64,000 nucleotides of DNA. Origin: Yonghaparkia sp. Root332. Its GTDB lineage: Bacteria > Actinomycetota > Actinomycetes > Actinomycetales > Microbacteriaceae. A program made the translations under genes and the position numbers. The notes under the pieces were generated by a model, which did not search any database, had not been told where the DNA came from, and saw only the letters and a program-made list of their open reading frames with translations. The DNA lies in NCBI RefSeq assembly GCF_001425665.1, contig NZ_LMCX01000002.1, positions 62,001 to 126,000 of the forward strand, in the 5' to 3' direction. This document shows positions 10,534 through 18,970 of this stretch, in pieces (positions within the stretch are counted from its first letter, which is position 1; each line of letters opens with the position of its first letter).

Positions 10534-10539
10534 TAGGCT
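10534..10539 (+). promoter_or_regulatory. Probable gltA promoter -10 (TAGGCT)
   Basis: TAGGCT lies in the 178-bp dapC-gltA gap, giving a leader of about 84 nt. Unlike the leaderless genes nearby, gltA has a strong Shine-Dalgarno (GAGGAGG) before its GTG. Confidence 0.45.
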
Positions 10540-10629
10540 GTAGTCGGGTTCCTTCCGCGGACCGGCGCCACCCCGACGAACGCGGCTATCCCGCCACCAC
10601 CCCCGACCCCACCAACGCGAGGAGGCGCA

Positions 10630-11913
10630 GTGAGCGACGCCGACAAGGCCATCCTGCAGTTCCCCGGCGGAACCGCGGAGTTCCCCATCCTGAGAAGCGT
10701 CGACGGCGCCTCGAGCATCGACGTCTCGACCCTCACCAGGCAGACGGGCCTCACGGCGCTCGACTACGGCTTCGTCAACACCGCCTCGACCAAGAGCGCG
10801 ATCACCTACATCGACGGCGACCAGGGGATCCTGCGCTACCGCGGCTACACGATCGAGGACATCGCGGCGAACTCGAGCTTCCTCGAGGTCGCGTGGCTGC
10901 TCATCTACGGGGAGCTGCCGAGCGAGTCGGAGCTCGCCGCGTTCGACGAGCGCGTGCGGCGCCACACCCTCCTGCACGAGGACCTCAAGCGCTTCTTCGA
11001 CTCGCTGCCGCACCAGGCGCACCCCATGTCGGTGCTGTCGTCCGCCGTCTCGGCGCTGTCGACCTACTACGGCGACTCGCTCAACCCGCACGACCCCGAG
11101 CAGGTCGAGATCTCCACGATCCGTCTGCTCGCCAAGCTCCCGGTGATCGCGGCCTACGCGCACAAGAAGTCGGTCGGCCAGGCCTTCCTCTACCCCGACA
11201 ACTCGCTGAGCTTCGTCGACAACTTCCTCCGGCTCAACTTCGGCACGATGGCAGAGCCGTACGAGGTCAACCCGGTCATGTCGGAGGCGCTCGAGCGCCT
11301 GCTGATCCTCCACGAGGACCACGAGCAGAACGCCTCGACCTCGACCGTTCGCCTGGTCGGCTCGACCGAGGCCAACCTGTTCGCCTCCATCTCGGCGGGC
11401 ATCAACGCCCTCTCCGGCCCGCTTCACGGCGGCGCCAACGAGTCGGTGCTCACGATGCTCGGGCGCATCCGCGACAGCGGCGAGAGCGTCGAGCGCTTCG
11501 TCGAGCGGGTGAAGAACAAGGAGGACGGCATCAAGCTCATGGGCTTCGGCCACCGGGTCTACAAGTCGTACGACCCGCGCGCCAAGCTCGTCAAGGAGAG
11601 CGCCGACGCCGTGCTCGCCGACCTCGGCATCAGCGACCCGCTGCTGGACATCGCGCGCGAGCTCGAGCAGATCGCGCTCGGCGACGACTACTTCAAGGAG
11701 CGTCGCCTCTACCCGAACGTCGACTTCTACACCGGCGTCATCTACAAGGCGATGGGCTTCCCGACGCGCATGTTCACGGTGCTCTTCGCGATCGGCCGGC
11801 TCCCCGGCTGGATCGCCCACTGGCGCGAGATGAACGACGACCCGCAGACGAAGATCGGCCGCCCCCAGCAGCTCTACACGGGCGCGCCCGCGCGCGACTG
11901 GCCGCAGCGCTAG
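10630..11913 (+). CDS. gltA: Citrate synthase (type II, 427 aa)
   Basis: Condenses oxaloacetate and acetyl-CoA, entry step of the TCA cycle. Signature segments include GILRYRGYTIEDIA, GPLHGGANESVLTML, catalytic-His motif GFGHRVYKSYDPRA, and VDFYTGVIYKAMGFP with the catalytic Asp. GTG start after GAGGAGG. The stop TAG overlaps, on opposite strands, the TAG of the convergent iron permease gene at the palindrome CTAG (11910-11913). Confidence 0.97.
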   Translation: MSDADKAILQFPGGTAEFPILRSVDGASSIDVSTLTRQTGLTALDYGFVNTASTKSAITYIDGDQGILRYRGYTIEDIAANSSFLEVAWLLIYGELPSESELAAFDERVRRHTLLHEDLKRFFDSLPHQAHPMSVLSSAVSALSTYYGDSLNPHDPEQVEISTIRLLAKLPVIAAYAHKKSVGQAFLYPDNSLSFVDNFLRLNFGTMAEPYEVNPVMSEALERLLILHEDHEQNASTSTVRLVGSTEANLFASISAGINALSGPLHGGANESVLTMLGRIRDSGESVERFVERVKNKEDGIKLMGFGHRVYKSYDPRAKLVKESADAVLADLGISDPLLDIARELEQIALGDDYFKERRLYPNVDFYTGVIYKAMGFPTRMFTVLFAIGRLPGWIAHWREMNDDPQTKIGRPQQLYTGAPARDWPQR

Positions 11914-12830
11914 ACCGGAGCGCCGGCGCTCGTCGGCGTCAGCGCCCGCGCCGTGCTCGAGTCGGGGGCGCTCGGTGCCGCAGGGCGGCGACGAGCGCGG
12001 ATCGTCCGCACGAAGATCGTCATGACGATCGCGACGTAGCCGACCCAGGCGACCACCTGCAGCCAGGTCATCGTCGGGGCGATGCCGAAGGCGCCGGTCA
12101 GCACCGCAGCGGGGAGCGAGCCCGCCGGCAGGATCTGCGTGAACGCGGTGCCCCAGAGCCACGCGAGCGCGGCCGGAGCGCCCGCCGGGGCCGCCTGGTC
12201 GGGTCCGGGGAGCATGCCGACCTCCTGCAGCTCGTGGAGTCCGTAGGCCAGCACGCCCGCGGCGATCAGGACGAGCAGCGCGCCCGTCCAGGCGAAGAAG
12301 CGACCGAGGTCGATGCGCACCAGCCGGCGGAACAGCAGCCAGCCCAGGCCGATCGCGATGCCGAGGCCCAGCAGAGCGCCGGCGACGCCCGCGATCGGGG
12401 CGTCGCTCGTGCTGGTCGAGGCCCAGAGGAAGAGCGCGGTCTCCGTGCCCTCTCGCGCGACGGCGAGGAACGCGAGGACGGCGAGTGTGCGCCCGCTGCC
12501 CGCGACGGCGTGCGAGACGTCCGCATCGATGCGGTGCCGCAGCGTCGAGGCGGTGGTCGCCATCCAGATGATCATCCAGGTCACGAGCGCGACGGCGAGC
12601 AGCGACAGCACGCCCGTCACGAACTCCTGCGCACGGCGGTCGAGCGTGGCGGTGCCGAAGGTGAGCACCGCACCCGTCGCGAGCGAGAGAGCGGCGGCGA
12701 GGCCGACCCCGAGCCAGATGCGCGGCACGAGGTCGCTGCGTCCGATCCGGTGCACGGCGGCGAGGATCAAGCCGACGACGAGCGCCGCCTCGAGCCCTTC
12801 CCGGAGTCCGATGATGAGGTTGGCGAGCAT
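11910..12830 (-). CDS. efeU: FTR1-family high-affinity iron permease, EfeU-like (306 aa)
   Basis: Integral membrane protein with about seven helices. It has the two REGxE iron-translocation motifs that define FTR1/EfeU: GLREGLEAALVV near residue 10 and VAREGTETALFLW in the fourth helix. No efeO or efeB gene adjoins it, so it is either a stand-alone importer or works with partners elsewhere. ATG with GGAGAT 4 bp upstream. A DtxR/IdeR-like box covers the likely promoter. It ends tail-to-tail with gltA. Confidence 0.92.
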   Translation of the reverse strand: MLANLIIGLREGLEAALVVGLILAAVHRIGRSDLVPRIWLGVGLAAALSLATGAVLTFGTATLDRRAQEFVTGVLSLLAVALVTWMIIWMATTASTLRHRIDADVSHAVAGSGRTLAVLAFLAVAREGTETALFLWASTSTSDAPIAGVAGALLGLGIAIGLGWLLFRRLVRIDLGRFFAWTGALLVLIAAGVLAYGLHELQEVGMLPGPDQAAPAGAPAALAWLWGTAFTQILPAGSLPAAVLTGAFGIAPTMTWLQVVAWVGYVAIVMTIFVRTIRARRRPAAPSAPDSSTARALTPTSAGAPV

Positions 12831-12866
12831 GCGGATCTCCTGTCGGCGACGAGACGGGTTCAGGCG

Positions 12867-12886
12867 AGGTAAGGCTTGCCTAATAT
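12867..12886 (-). promoter_or_regulatory. DtxR/IdeR-type iron box over the efeU promoter
   Basis: On the minus strand the sequence TTAGGCAAGCCTTACCT is a close match to actinobacterial iron boxes (TTAGGNNAGNCTNACCTAA-like) and overlaps a TATATT -10 candidate at 12882-12887. Binding of Fe-loaded repressor here would switch the permease off in iron-replete cells. Confidence 0.7.
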
Positions 12887-12950
12887 ACCCCGGGCGATGC
12901 CGTGAGACGACCGTGAGTCCGAGAGAGCGCCTGCACCCTCCTGCGCCCTC

Positions 12951-13916
12951 CTACGCGTGCAGCGCCTCGTTGAGCGTCACACCGGCCCCCGTCCGGGGCA
13001 GCACCTCGACCGCTCCGGTGAGCGAGTTGCGCCGGAACAGCAGGCCGGCCACGCCCGAGAGCTGCGCCGCCTTGACGGTGCGCGGGCGGGCATCCGCATC
13101 GAGCGAGCCGTCGAGCACGACGACCTTCGTGCCCGCGGTCACGTAGAGGCCCGCCTCGACGACCGAGTCGTCGCCGATCGAGATGCCGATGCCGGAGTTC
13201 GCGCCGAGCAGCGCGCGCTGCCCGATCGCGACGCGGTGCGTGCCGCCCCCCGAGAGCGTGCCCATGATCGAGGCGCCGCCGCCGATGTCGCTGCCGTCGC
13301 CGACGACGACGCCCTGGCTGATGCGGCCCTCGACCATCGAGGCGCCGAGCGTCCCGGCGTTGAAGTTCACGAAGCCCTCGTGCATGACGGTCGTGCCGGG
13401 CGAGAGGTAGGCGCCCAGGCGCACGCGCGAGGCGTCCGCGATGCGCACCCGCGGCGGCGTGACGTAGTCGAGCAGGCGCGGGAACTTGTCGATGCCGAGC
13501 GGCGAGATGCCGGCGCGCTGCAGCGCCGGCCGGTTCGCGTCGAAGTCGTCCGGGTGCACGGGCCCCGCCGTCGTCCACATGACGATCGGCAGGTGCGCGA
13601 ACACGCCGTCGAGGGTGATGGTGTTCGGCGTCACGAGGCGGTGCGACAGCAGGTGCAGGCGCAGGTACGCATCGGGCGTGGATGCGGGGGCCGCCGCCAG
13701 CTCGATCTCGACCGTGCGGGCCTCGATCCTCACCCCTCGGCGCGCGTCCTCCGCCTCCAGGTGCTCGATGTCGGCCGGCACGATGTGGCGGTCGCGGCCC
13801 TCGGGCAGCGCGCCGAGCGCGGGGGAGGGGAACCACGTGTCGAGTACCTCGCCGTCGGCGAGGCGGACGGTGGCGAGGCCGTAGCCCCAGGCGTGCGTGG
13901 GCGAGCTGTCGGGCAT
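12951..13916 (-). CDS. dapD: 2,3,4,5-tetrahydropyridine-2,6-dicarboxylate N-succinyltransferase (321 aa)
   Basis: Succinyl-CoA-dependent acylation of tetrahydrodipicolinate in lysine/diaminopimelate synthesis. The actinobacterial long form has an N-terminal domain ([24 protein letters not shown]) and a left-handed beta-helix of hexapeptide repeats at about 170-270 ([50 protein letters not shown]). ATG at 13916 lies 6 nt after a TAGCCT hexamer. Divergent from dapE, its partner two steps later in the pathway. Confidence 0.94.
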   Translation of the reverse strand: MPDSSPTHAWGYGLATVRLADGEVLDTWFPSPALGALPEGRDRHIVPADIEHLEAEDARRGVRIEARTVEIELAAAPASTPDAYLRLHLLSHRLVTPNTITLDGVFAHLPIVMWTTAGPVHPDDFDANRPALQRAGISPLGIDKFPRLLDYVTPPRVRIADASRVRLGAYLSPGTTVMHEGFVNFNAGTLGASMVEGRISQGVVVGDGSDIGGGASIMGTLSGGGTHRVAIGQRALLGANSGIGISIGDDSVVEAGLYVTAGTKVVVLDGSLDADARPRTVKAAQLSGVAGLLFRRNSLTGAVEVLPRTGAGVTLNEALHA

Positions 13917-13928
13917 GGATCCAGGCTA
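13917..13928 (-). promoter_or_regulatory. Leaderless promoter of dapD (TAGCCT)
   Basis: TAGCCT at 13928-13923 ends 6 nt before the dapD ATG; it stands back to back with the dapE -10. Confidence 0.6.
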
Positions 13929-13942
13929 CCCGCGCCGCGAAC

Positions 13943-13955
13943 TAGGCTCGTGCCG
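13943..13955 (+). promoter_or_regulatory. Leaderless promoter of dapE (TAGGCT)
   Basis: TAGGCT at 13943-13948 ends 7 nt before the dapE ATG. Only 14 bp separate it from the dapD -10, so each promoter's -35 region lies inside the other unit. Confidence 0.6.
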
Positions 13956-15074
13956 ATGAACGCGCATCCGATGACCGCCCCGCCGCTGACCGGCGACCTC
14001 CTCGACGACGTCGTCGCGCTCACCGCGGCGCTGTGCGACATCCCGAGCGTCTCGGCCGACGAGCGCGCGCTCGCCGACACGATCGAGGCGACCCTGCGCG
14101 CGCACGCCCCGCACCTGGAGCTCGTGCGCGACGGCGACGCGATCGTCGCGCGCACGAGCCTCGGACGCGCCGAGCGCGTCGTCATCGCCGGCCACATCGA
14201 CACGGTGCCGATCAACGACAACCTGCCGACCCGCCGCAGCATCGACGACGGTGTCGACACCCTGTGGGGCCGCGGCACGGTCGACATGAAGGGCGGCTGC
14301 GCGGTGCTGCTCGCCCTCGCGGTGCAGCTGACCGACCCCGCCTACGACATCACGTGGGTCTGGTACGACCACGAGGAGGTCGCGAGCGAGCTCAACGGCC
14401 TCGGTCGCCTCGCCCGCACGCGCCCCGAGCTGCTGGAGGGCGACTTCGCGATCCTCGGCGAGCCCAGCAGTGCGGGCATCGAGGGCGGCTGCAACGGCAC
14501 GCTGCGCCTCGAGCTCAGCACGACGGGCCGCCGAGCGCACTCCGCCCGCTCATGGATGGGCGTCAACGCCGTCCACGCCCTCGCGCCGATCCTTCAGCGC
14601 CTCGCCGACTACGAGCCCGCGACCGTGACGGTCGACGGCCTCGACTACCGCGAGGGCCTCAACGCGGTCGGCGTGAGCGGCGGGGTCGCGGGCAACGTCA
14701 TCCCCGACGCCGCGAACGTGACCGTCAACTACCGCTTCGCCCCCGACAAGACCCTCGCCGAGGCCGAGCAGCACGTGCGCGACCTCGTGGCCGATCTCGA
14801 CCCGCCCGTCGCGGTCGTCGTCACCGACGCGGCGGCGGGCGCCCGCCCCGGCCTGGATGCCCCGCTCGCGCAGCGCTTCGTCGCAGCCGTCGGCGCCGAG
14901 CCCGCCCCCAAGTACGGCTGGACGGACGTCGCGCGCTTCAGCGAGCTCGGCATCCCGGCGGTCAACTACGGCCCCGGCGACCCGTCGCTCGCTCACACCG
15001 ACGACGAGCGCGTCCCGGTCGAGCAGATCGTCGCGTGCGAGCGCGGCCTGCGAGCGTGGCTCACCTCGGCCTGA
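13956..15074 (+). CDS. dapE: Succinyl-diaminopimelate desuccinylase (372 aa)
   Basis: M20-family di-zinc hydrolase releasing succinate from N-succinyl-LL-diaminopimelate. Metal-site motifs seen are [21 protein letters not shown], the Glu pair in YDHEEVASE, and [14 protein letters not shown]. The lid-domain insertion is at about 185-300 ([21 protein letters not shown]). The start [11 protein letters not shown] follows a leaderless-type promoter. The final bases are overlapped by the mannosyltransferase-like gene. Confidence 0.94.
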   Translation: MNAHPMTAPPLTGDLLDDVVALTAALCDIPSVSADERALADTIEATLRAHAPHLELVRDGDAIVARTSLGRAERVVIAGHIDTVPINDNLPTRRSIDDGVDTLWGRGTVDMKGGCAVLLALAVQLTDPAYDITWVWYDHEEVASELNGLGRLARTRPELLEGDFAILGEPSSAGIEGGCNGTLRLELSTTGRRAHSARSWMGVNAVHALAPILQRLADYEPATVTVDGLDYREGLNAVGVSGGVAGNVIPDAANVTVNYRFAPDKTLAEAEQHVRDLVADLDPPVAVVVTDAAAGARPGLDAPLAQRFVAAVGAEPAPKYGWTDVARFSELGIPAVNYGPGDPSLAHTDDERVPVEQIVACERGLRAWLTSA

Positions 15075-16303
15075 GTCCCCGACAGGCGGGGGAGCGGTTG
15101 CTCGCCCGCGCTCGACGCGCGCCGTGGTGGCTGAGCGTCCTCGCGGTGTACGCGGCGTCGCGGATCGTCTCCACGGGCATCCTGCTGCACGTCGCCTCGC
15201 GGCAGCCGGCGAACGCGTGGACGCCCGCGCAGCCCGGCTACTTCGACTTCGCGCGCCTGTGGGACGGCACGTGGTACTGGATCATCGCCGCGGGCGGCTA
15301 CCCCGACGCGATCCCGCGCGACGAGGCGGGGCTCGCGACCGAGAACGCGTTCGCGTTCATGCCCGTCTACCCGTTCGTCGTGCGCGGGGTCATGGTGCTC
15401 ACGGGGCTGGAGTTCGCGGCGGCCGCCGTCGCCGTGTCGGTCGTCGCGGGGGCGGTCGCTGCGCTGCTCCTCCACCGGCTCGTGCGCACCTGGCTCGACG
15501 AGCGGGCGGCGCTGCTCGCGACGGCGCTGCTGTGCGTCGCGCCGATCTCGCCGATCCTGCAGGTCGCGTACGCCGAGTCGCTGCACCTCGCGATGCTGCT
15601 CGGAGCTCTGCTCCTGCTCCTCGAGCGCCGCTACGCGCCCCTCGCCGTCCTCGTGACGATCATGGCCCTGACCCGGCCGAGCGGGCTCGCGTTCGCGCTC
15701 GCGCTCGCGCTCCTGCTCGCGTGGCGCTGGCGTCGCCATCGTCGCGGTCTCGAGCCGTTCCCGGTGCGCGAGCGCGTCGAGCTCGCCGCGGTGACGGTGA
15801 TCGCGGGGCTCGCGGGCCTGGCCTGGCCGGGCATCGTCGCGCTCGCGACGGGCGACCTCACGGGGTACACCGACACCGAGCTCGCCTGGCGCCGCCCGTA
15901 CGTCGGCCCCGTGGAGCTCGTGCCGTTCACCGCGTGGTGGCAGGGGGCGCGATGGTGGCTCGGCGAGACGGCGGGCCCGGTCGTGCTCGCGCTCGTGCTC
16001 GTCGCGGCGTCGGCCTCGTTCGCGCTCCCGCAGATGCGACGGATGCCCGTGGCCATCCGCTGCTGGATCATCGCCTACGCCGTCTACCTCCTCGCCGTCT
16101 TCTTCCCGCAGTCGAGCACGTTCCGACTCCTGCTGCCGCTCGCCCCCGCGCTCGGCGCGCTCGCCGCCGGCGCGCTCGCCGTGCGTCCGCGCTGGCTGCG
16201 CGCACTGATCGTCGTGACGATGCTCGCGGTCTCGATCGCGGGCCAGTACGGCTGGGTGCACATCGCCTGGTGGGTCGACGGCATCGACTGGACACCTCCC
16301 TGA
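15056..16303 (+). CDS. Polytopic GT-C mannosyltransferase-like protein (PIG-V type)
   Basis: About ten transmembrane helices. The N-terminal [17 protein letters not shown] motif is typical of PIG-V/Mannosyl_trans2 GT-C enzymes, which use polyprenyl-phosphate sugars on the outer face of the membrane. Further family-like segments are [15 protein letters not shown] and [18 protein letters not shown]. The likely GTG start at 15056 overlaps the dapE end by 19 bp; the next in-frame option is a TTG near 15098. The acceptor is unknown. Confidence 0.75.
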   Translation: MAHLGLSPRQAGERLLARARRAPWWLSVLAVYAASRIVSTGILLHVASRQPANAWTPAQPGYFDFARLWDGTWYWIIAAGGYPDAIPRDEAGLATENAFAFMPVYPFVVRGVMVLTGLEFAAAAVAVSVVAGAVAALLLHRLVRTWLDERAALLATALLCVAPISPILQVAYAESLHLAMLLGALLLLLERRYAPLAVLVTIMALTRPSGLAFALALALLLAWRWRRHRRGLEPFPVRERVELAAVTVIAGLAGLAWPGIVALATGDLTGYTDTELAWRRPYVGPVELVPFTAWWQGARWWLGETAGPVVLALVLVAASASFALPQMRRMPVAIRCWIIAYAVYLLAVFFPQSSTFRLLLPLAPALGALAAGALAVRPRWLRALIVVTMLAVSIAGQYGWVHIAWWVDGIDWTPP

Positions 16304-16378
16304 TCGGGATGCCCGGCGCGGGCGGCACGGAGTATCCACGGCCGGGCATCCGTCGATTTAGCCGAATGCGCCGCGTAC

Positions 16379-16386
16379 TAGATAAT
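16379..16386 (+). promoter_or_regulatory. Promoter -10 of the DUF3117 gene (TAGATAAT)
   Basis: TAGATAAT is the most AT-rich element in the 118-bp gap and lies about 35 bp upstream of the ATG, ahead of a GAAAGGGGA ribosome-binding site. It is a stronger consensus than most promoters in this window. Confidence 0.5.
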
Positions 16387-16421
16387 GAAGGCAGAGCTTT
16401 CATCGAAAGGGGAGACCGAAT

Positions 16422-16589
16422 ATGGCCGCCATGAAGCCGAGAACCGGCGACGGACCGATGGAGGCTGTCAAGGAGGGGCGACTGATCATCGTGCGCGTAC
16501 CGCTCGAGGGCGGTGGCCGCCTGGTCGTCTCCGTCAACGATGACGAGGCGAAGGAACTGCACGACGCGCTCGCCGCGGCGATCTCCTGA
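16422..16589 (+). CDS. DUF3117 small protein (55 aa)
   Basis: MAAMKPRTGDGPMEAVKEGR then IIVRVPLEGGGRLVVSV and NDDEAKELHDAL matches the highly conserved actinobacterial DUF3117 family in length and sequence. The function is unknown. A good ribosome-binding site and a strong -10 suggest high expression. A TTCG hairpin terminates it 20 bp after the stop. Confidence 0.92.
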   Translation: MAAMKPRTGDGPMEAVKEGRLIIVRVPLEGGGRLVVSVNDDEAKELHDALAAAIS

Positions 16590-16609
16590 CGACAGCACCC
16601 GATGCGTGA

Positions 16610-16639
16610 ACGGGGTCGGGCCTTCGGGCCCGGCCCCGT
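16610..16639. terminator. TTCG-loop terminator after the DUF3117 gene
   Basis: ACGGGGTCGGGCC (16610-16622) pairs with GGCCCGGCCCCGT (16627-16639) with one T-G wobble. It lies between convergent genes and is followed by CTCGTGTT. Same architecture as 2291-2318. Confidence 0.8.
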
Positions 16640-16680
16640 CTCGTGTTCCCGAGGCTCATCGAGCCGCGGCCCGCGGGGGG

Positions 16681-17313
16681 CTACGCGCCGCGCTTGATGA
16701 TCTGCAGCAGGCCGTCGCCGACGGGCGACAGAGCCGTGTGCACAGCGCTCGAGCCGGCGAGCTCGCCGATCACGGAGCGGAAGTCGCGGGTGGTGGCCTC
16801 GCGCTTGGCCGGGTCGGCGACCGTGTCGCGCCACAGTGCGTGGGGGATGAGCACGATGCCGCCTGCGCGGACGAGTCGCAGCGCGTGCTCGAGGTAGTCG
16901 AGGAGGCCCTGCGCGTCGGCGTCCACGAAGACGACGTCGTAGCTCGACTCGTTCATGCGCGGAAGGACCTCGATCGCGCGTCCCGTGATCATGCGCACGC
17001 GGGCGGTCGCGTGACCGGCGTCGGTGAAGAACTTGCGGGCGTGCTGCTGGTGCTCGGCCTCGAGGTCGATCGTCGTGAGGTGGGCGCCGGGCGCGCCGCG
17101 GAGCATCCAGAGCCCGCTGACACCGAGACCGGTGCCGATCTCGATGATGGACTGCGCGTCGAGGGCGGCGGTCGCGAGCGCGAGGTGGGCGCCCGTCGCG
17201 GCGGTGACGGGCTCGACGCCCTGCTCGACGGAATGGGCGCGCGCCGCGGCGATCTCGTCGGGTTCGACCGTCGATTCCTCGACGTACTTCCACGACAGTT
17301 CCTTGCTGGCCAC
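16681..17313 (-). CDS. Class I SAM-dependent O-methyltransferase (210 aa)
   Basis: Rossmann-type methyltransferase of the catechol-O-methyltransferase-like family, the position held by Rv1220c in mycobacteria. SAM-binding motif IIEIGTGLGVSGLWML is at about residues 55-70, then TTIDLEAEHQQHARKFF and DVVFVDADAQGLLDYL. GTG start after AAGGAGG. Divergent from tatB, as expected for this conserved neighbourhood, although sigE, rseA and htrA, which lie between them in mycobacteria, are absent. The substrate is unknown. Confidence 0.9.
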   Translation of the reverse strand: MASKELSWKYVEESTVEPDEIAAARAHSVEQGVEPVTAATGAHLALATAALDAQSIIEIGTGLGVSGLWMLRGAPGAHLTTIDLEAEHQQHARKFFTDAGHATARVRMITGRAIEVLPRMNESSYDVVFVDADAQGLLDYLEHALRLVRAGGIVLIPHALWRDTVADPAKREATTRDFRSVIGELAGSSAVHTALSPVGDGLLQIIKRGA

Positions 17314-17333
17314 GGGCCCTCCTTCTCGCAGAC

Positions 17334-17339
17334 AGCCTA
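17334..17339 (-). promoter_or_regulatory. Promoter -10 of the O-methyltransferase gene (TAGGCT)
   Basis: TAGGCT on the minus strand ends 20 nt before the GTG, leaving room for the AAGGAGG ribosome-binding site in a short leader. It is 25 bp from the opposing tatB -10. Confidence 0.5.
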
Positions 17340-17364
17340 GGGGTGGGCCCGCGGTTCGCCCGGC

Positions 17365-17376
17365 TATTGTGAGCGG
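17365..17376 (+). promoter_or_regulatory. Leaderless promoter of tatB (TATTGT)
   Basis: TATTGT at 17365-17370 ends 6 nt before the tatB GTG; no Shine-Dalgarno is present. Confidence 0.55.
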
Positions 17377-17769
17377 GTGTCCTTCGGCCTGACGTTCGAG
17401 AAGCTCCTGCTCATCGGGCTCATCGCCGTGCTCCTCATCGGGCCCGACCGGCTACCCGGCTACGCGGCCCAGTTCGCGCGCTTCATCCGCACGATGCGCG
17501 ACATGGCCAATGGGGCGAAGGAGCGCATGCGCGAGGAGATGGGCCCCGACTTCGACGACGTCGACTGGAAGAAGCTCGATCCGCGCCAGTACGACCCGCG
17601 CCGCATCATCAGGGAGGCGCTCCTGGAGGACGAAGGCGCACCGACTCGGCCCGGGGTCGGCGGCGCAGCGGCGACCGTGTCGGCGCCCGTGCGCGAGTCG
17701 GCGTACGCCCAGCGGCAGCGGCTGCTGCGCGAGGGCCGACCGGCGCCGTTCGACGCCGAGGCGACCTAG
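17377..17769 (+). CDS. tatB: Sec-independent translocase subunit TatB (130 aa)
   Basis: Part of the twin-arginine receptor complex in the cytoplasmic membrane. A single N-terminal helix (about 7-23) ends in the conserved LLIGPDRLPGYA hinge, followed by the amphipathic helix (AAQFARFIRTMRDMANGAKERM) and an acidic, variable tail with DWKKLDPRQYDPRRIIREAL. A Glu precedes the helix (FEKLLLIG), as in TatB. tatA and tatC are not in the window. The neighbourhood with an O-methyltransferase and mrp supports TatB over TatA. Confidence 0.92.
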   Translation: MSFGLTFEKLLLIGLIAVLLIGPDRLPGYAAQFARFIRTMRDMANGAKERMREEMGPDFDDVDWKKLDPRQYDPRRIIREALLEDEGAPTRPGVGGAAATVSAPVRESAYAQRQRLLREGRPAPFDAEAT

Positions 17770-17772
17770 GTC

Positions 17773-18699
17773 TCAGCGCTCTCCGACCGTGCGCCAGCCC
17801 TCCACGACGCGGACGGCCTCGGCGCTCAGCAGCTCGAGCACGCGCCGCACGCTCGGCCGCTCCGCGCGGTCGGCGCGCATGAGCGCCGAGATCTGCCGCT
17901 CCGCCGGCAGACCCGTGATGGGGCGCGTGACGATGCCGTTGCCGTGGCTGCGGGTCGTGAATCGGGGCAGGATCGCGATCCCGATGCCCGCGGCGACGAG
18001 GCGCTCGACGATGAGGTTGTCCATGATGCGCTGCACGATGCGCGGCTCGCGGCCCACCGCGGCGCCGAGCCGCTCGAGCACGCGGTCGTACGGGTAGCCG
18101 ACGGGCGCGCCGATCCACTGCTCGTCCACGAGGTCGGTGCCGCGCACGACGGTCTTCTCCACCAGCCGGTGCCCGGCGGGCAGAGCGACGTCGAAGGGCT
18201 CGGTCATGAGCGGGACGCAGCGCAGGCCGTTCTCGTTCCAGTGCGCGGGGATCCCCTGCGAGTCCGCGATCACGATGTCGTAGTCGGCGGTGAGCTGGGC
18301 GAAGTCGGGCAGCGGCAGGTCGTGATCGGTGAGCACGATCTCCAGGCCCGGCTCGTCGCGCAGCGCCCGCAGCGTTCCCGGCAGGAGCATCTGGCCGGCG
18401 GTGGGGAAGGCGCTCACCGAGACCGTGCCCTGCGGGCTCTGCTTGAACTCCAGCCACAGCGCCTCGGCAGACTCGATCGCGACGGCGATGCGTCGGGCGG
18501 TCTCGGCGAGCGCGAGGCCGGCGCCGGTGAGCTCGATGCCGCGCCCTCGGCGCTCCGTCAGGGCCACGCCCGCTTCCCGCTCCAGCAGCTTGAGCTGCTG
18601 CGAGACGGCGCTCGCGGTGCGGTGGGTGGCCGCCGCGACAGCAGTGATCGAGCCGCGATCGGCGAGCTCGCGGAGCAGTTCGAGCCGGCGCACATCCAT
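17773..18699 (-). CDS. LysR-family transcriptional regulator (308 aa)
   Basis: Winged helix-turn-helix at residues 1-60 (LELLRELADRGSITAVAAAT then SAVSQQLKLLEREAGVALTER) and a periplasmic-binding-protein-like effector domain from about 90 to 290. Its start codon lies inside a perfect inverted repeat (18696-18716), consistent with autoregulation. Divergently it faces a 37-residue membrane peptide gene 101 bp away, the most likely co-regulated target. The effector is unknown. Confidence 0.9.
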   Translation of the reverse strand: MDVRRLELLRELADRGSITAVAAATHRTASAVSQQLKLLEREAGVALTERRGRGIELTGAGLALAETARRIAVAIESAEALWLEFKQSPQGTVSVSAFPTAGQMLLPGTLRALRDEPGLEIVLTDHDLPLPDFAQLTADYDIVIADSQGIPAHWNENGLRCVPLMTEPFDVALPAGHRLVEKTVVRGTDLVDEQWIGAPVGYPYDRVLERLGAAVGREPRIVQRIMDNLIVERLVAAGIGIAILPRFTTRSHGNGIVTRPITGLPAERQISALMRADRAERPSVRRVLELLSAEAVRVVEGWRTVGER

Positions 18700-18716
18700 G
18701 TAGTGATGCTACATGG
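18696..18716. promoter_or_regulatory. Inverted repeat over the LysR start codon
   Basis: CCATGTAG (18696-18703) and CTACATGG (18709-18716) form a perfect repeat with a TGATG spacer. It includes the regulator's ATG (18699-18697) and is a good autoregulatory operator candidate. Confidence 0.6.
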
Positions 18717-18800
18717 ACACCTAAGAAACATTAGATTGTGCTGAATCCGTGGATGGGATCCAATAGAGGCGTTCAGGAAGACACGAAGGAGAACGCGGAC

Positions 18801-18914
18801 ATGCTCGCCGGATTGCTCATCATCGCTCTGCTCGGTATCGCCGGAGCGGTCTCGACCGCCGTCGTGACGGCGAAGGACGGCTACCGTCGCGTGCCGTCGC
18901 TTCCGCGCACGTAG
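18801..18914 (+). CDS. 37-residue single-span membrane peptide
   Basis: ATG LAGLLIIALLGIAGAVSTAVV followed by a cytoplasm-type tail TAKDGYRRVPSLPRT. A strong AAGGAG ribosome-binding site ends 10 bp upstream, and the ORF lies alone in the gap between the divergent LysR gene and mrp. One hydrophobic helix plus a basic, Tyr-containing tail suggests a small regulatory or stress membrane peptide. I cannot name a family; the short DGYRRVP motif would be useful for searching homologues. Confidence 0.6.
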   Translation: MLAGLLIIALLGIAGAVSTAVVTAKDGYRRVPSLPRT

Positions 18915-18970
18915 CCGCAGACTCCGTCGTTGAGGCGCGGATGCTCGGCGCGCCCCGCCCGCCCCTCGAC

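Noticed and set aside
18696-18716. Classical LysR T-N11-A box in the inverted repeat
   Set aside because: The perfect repeat does not contain a symmetric T-N11-A; only the repeat itself is reported.
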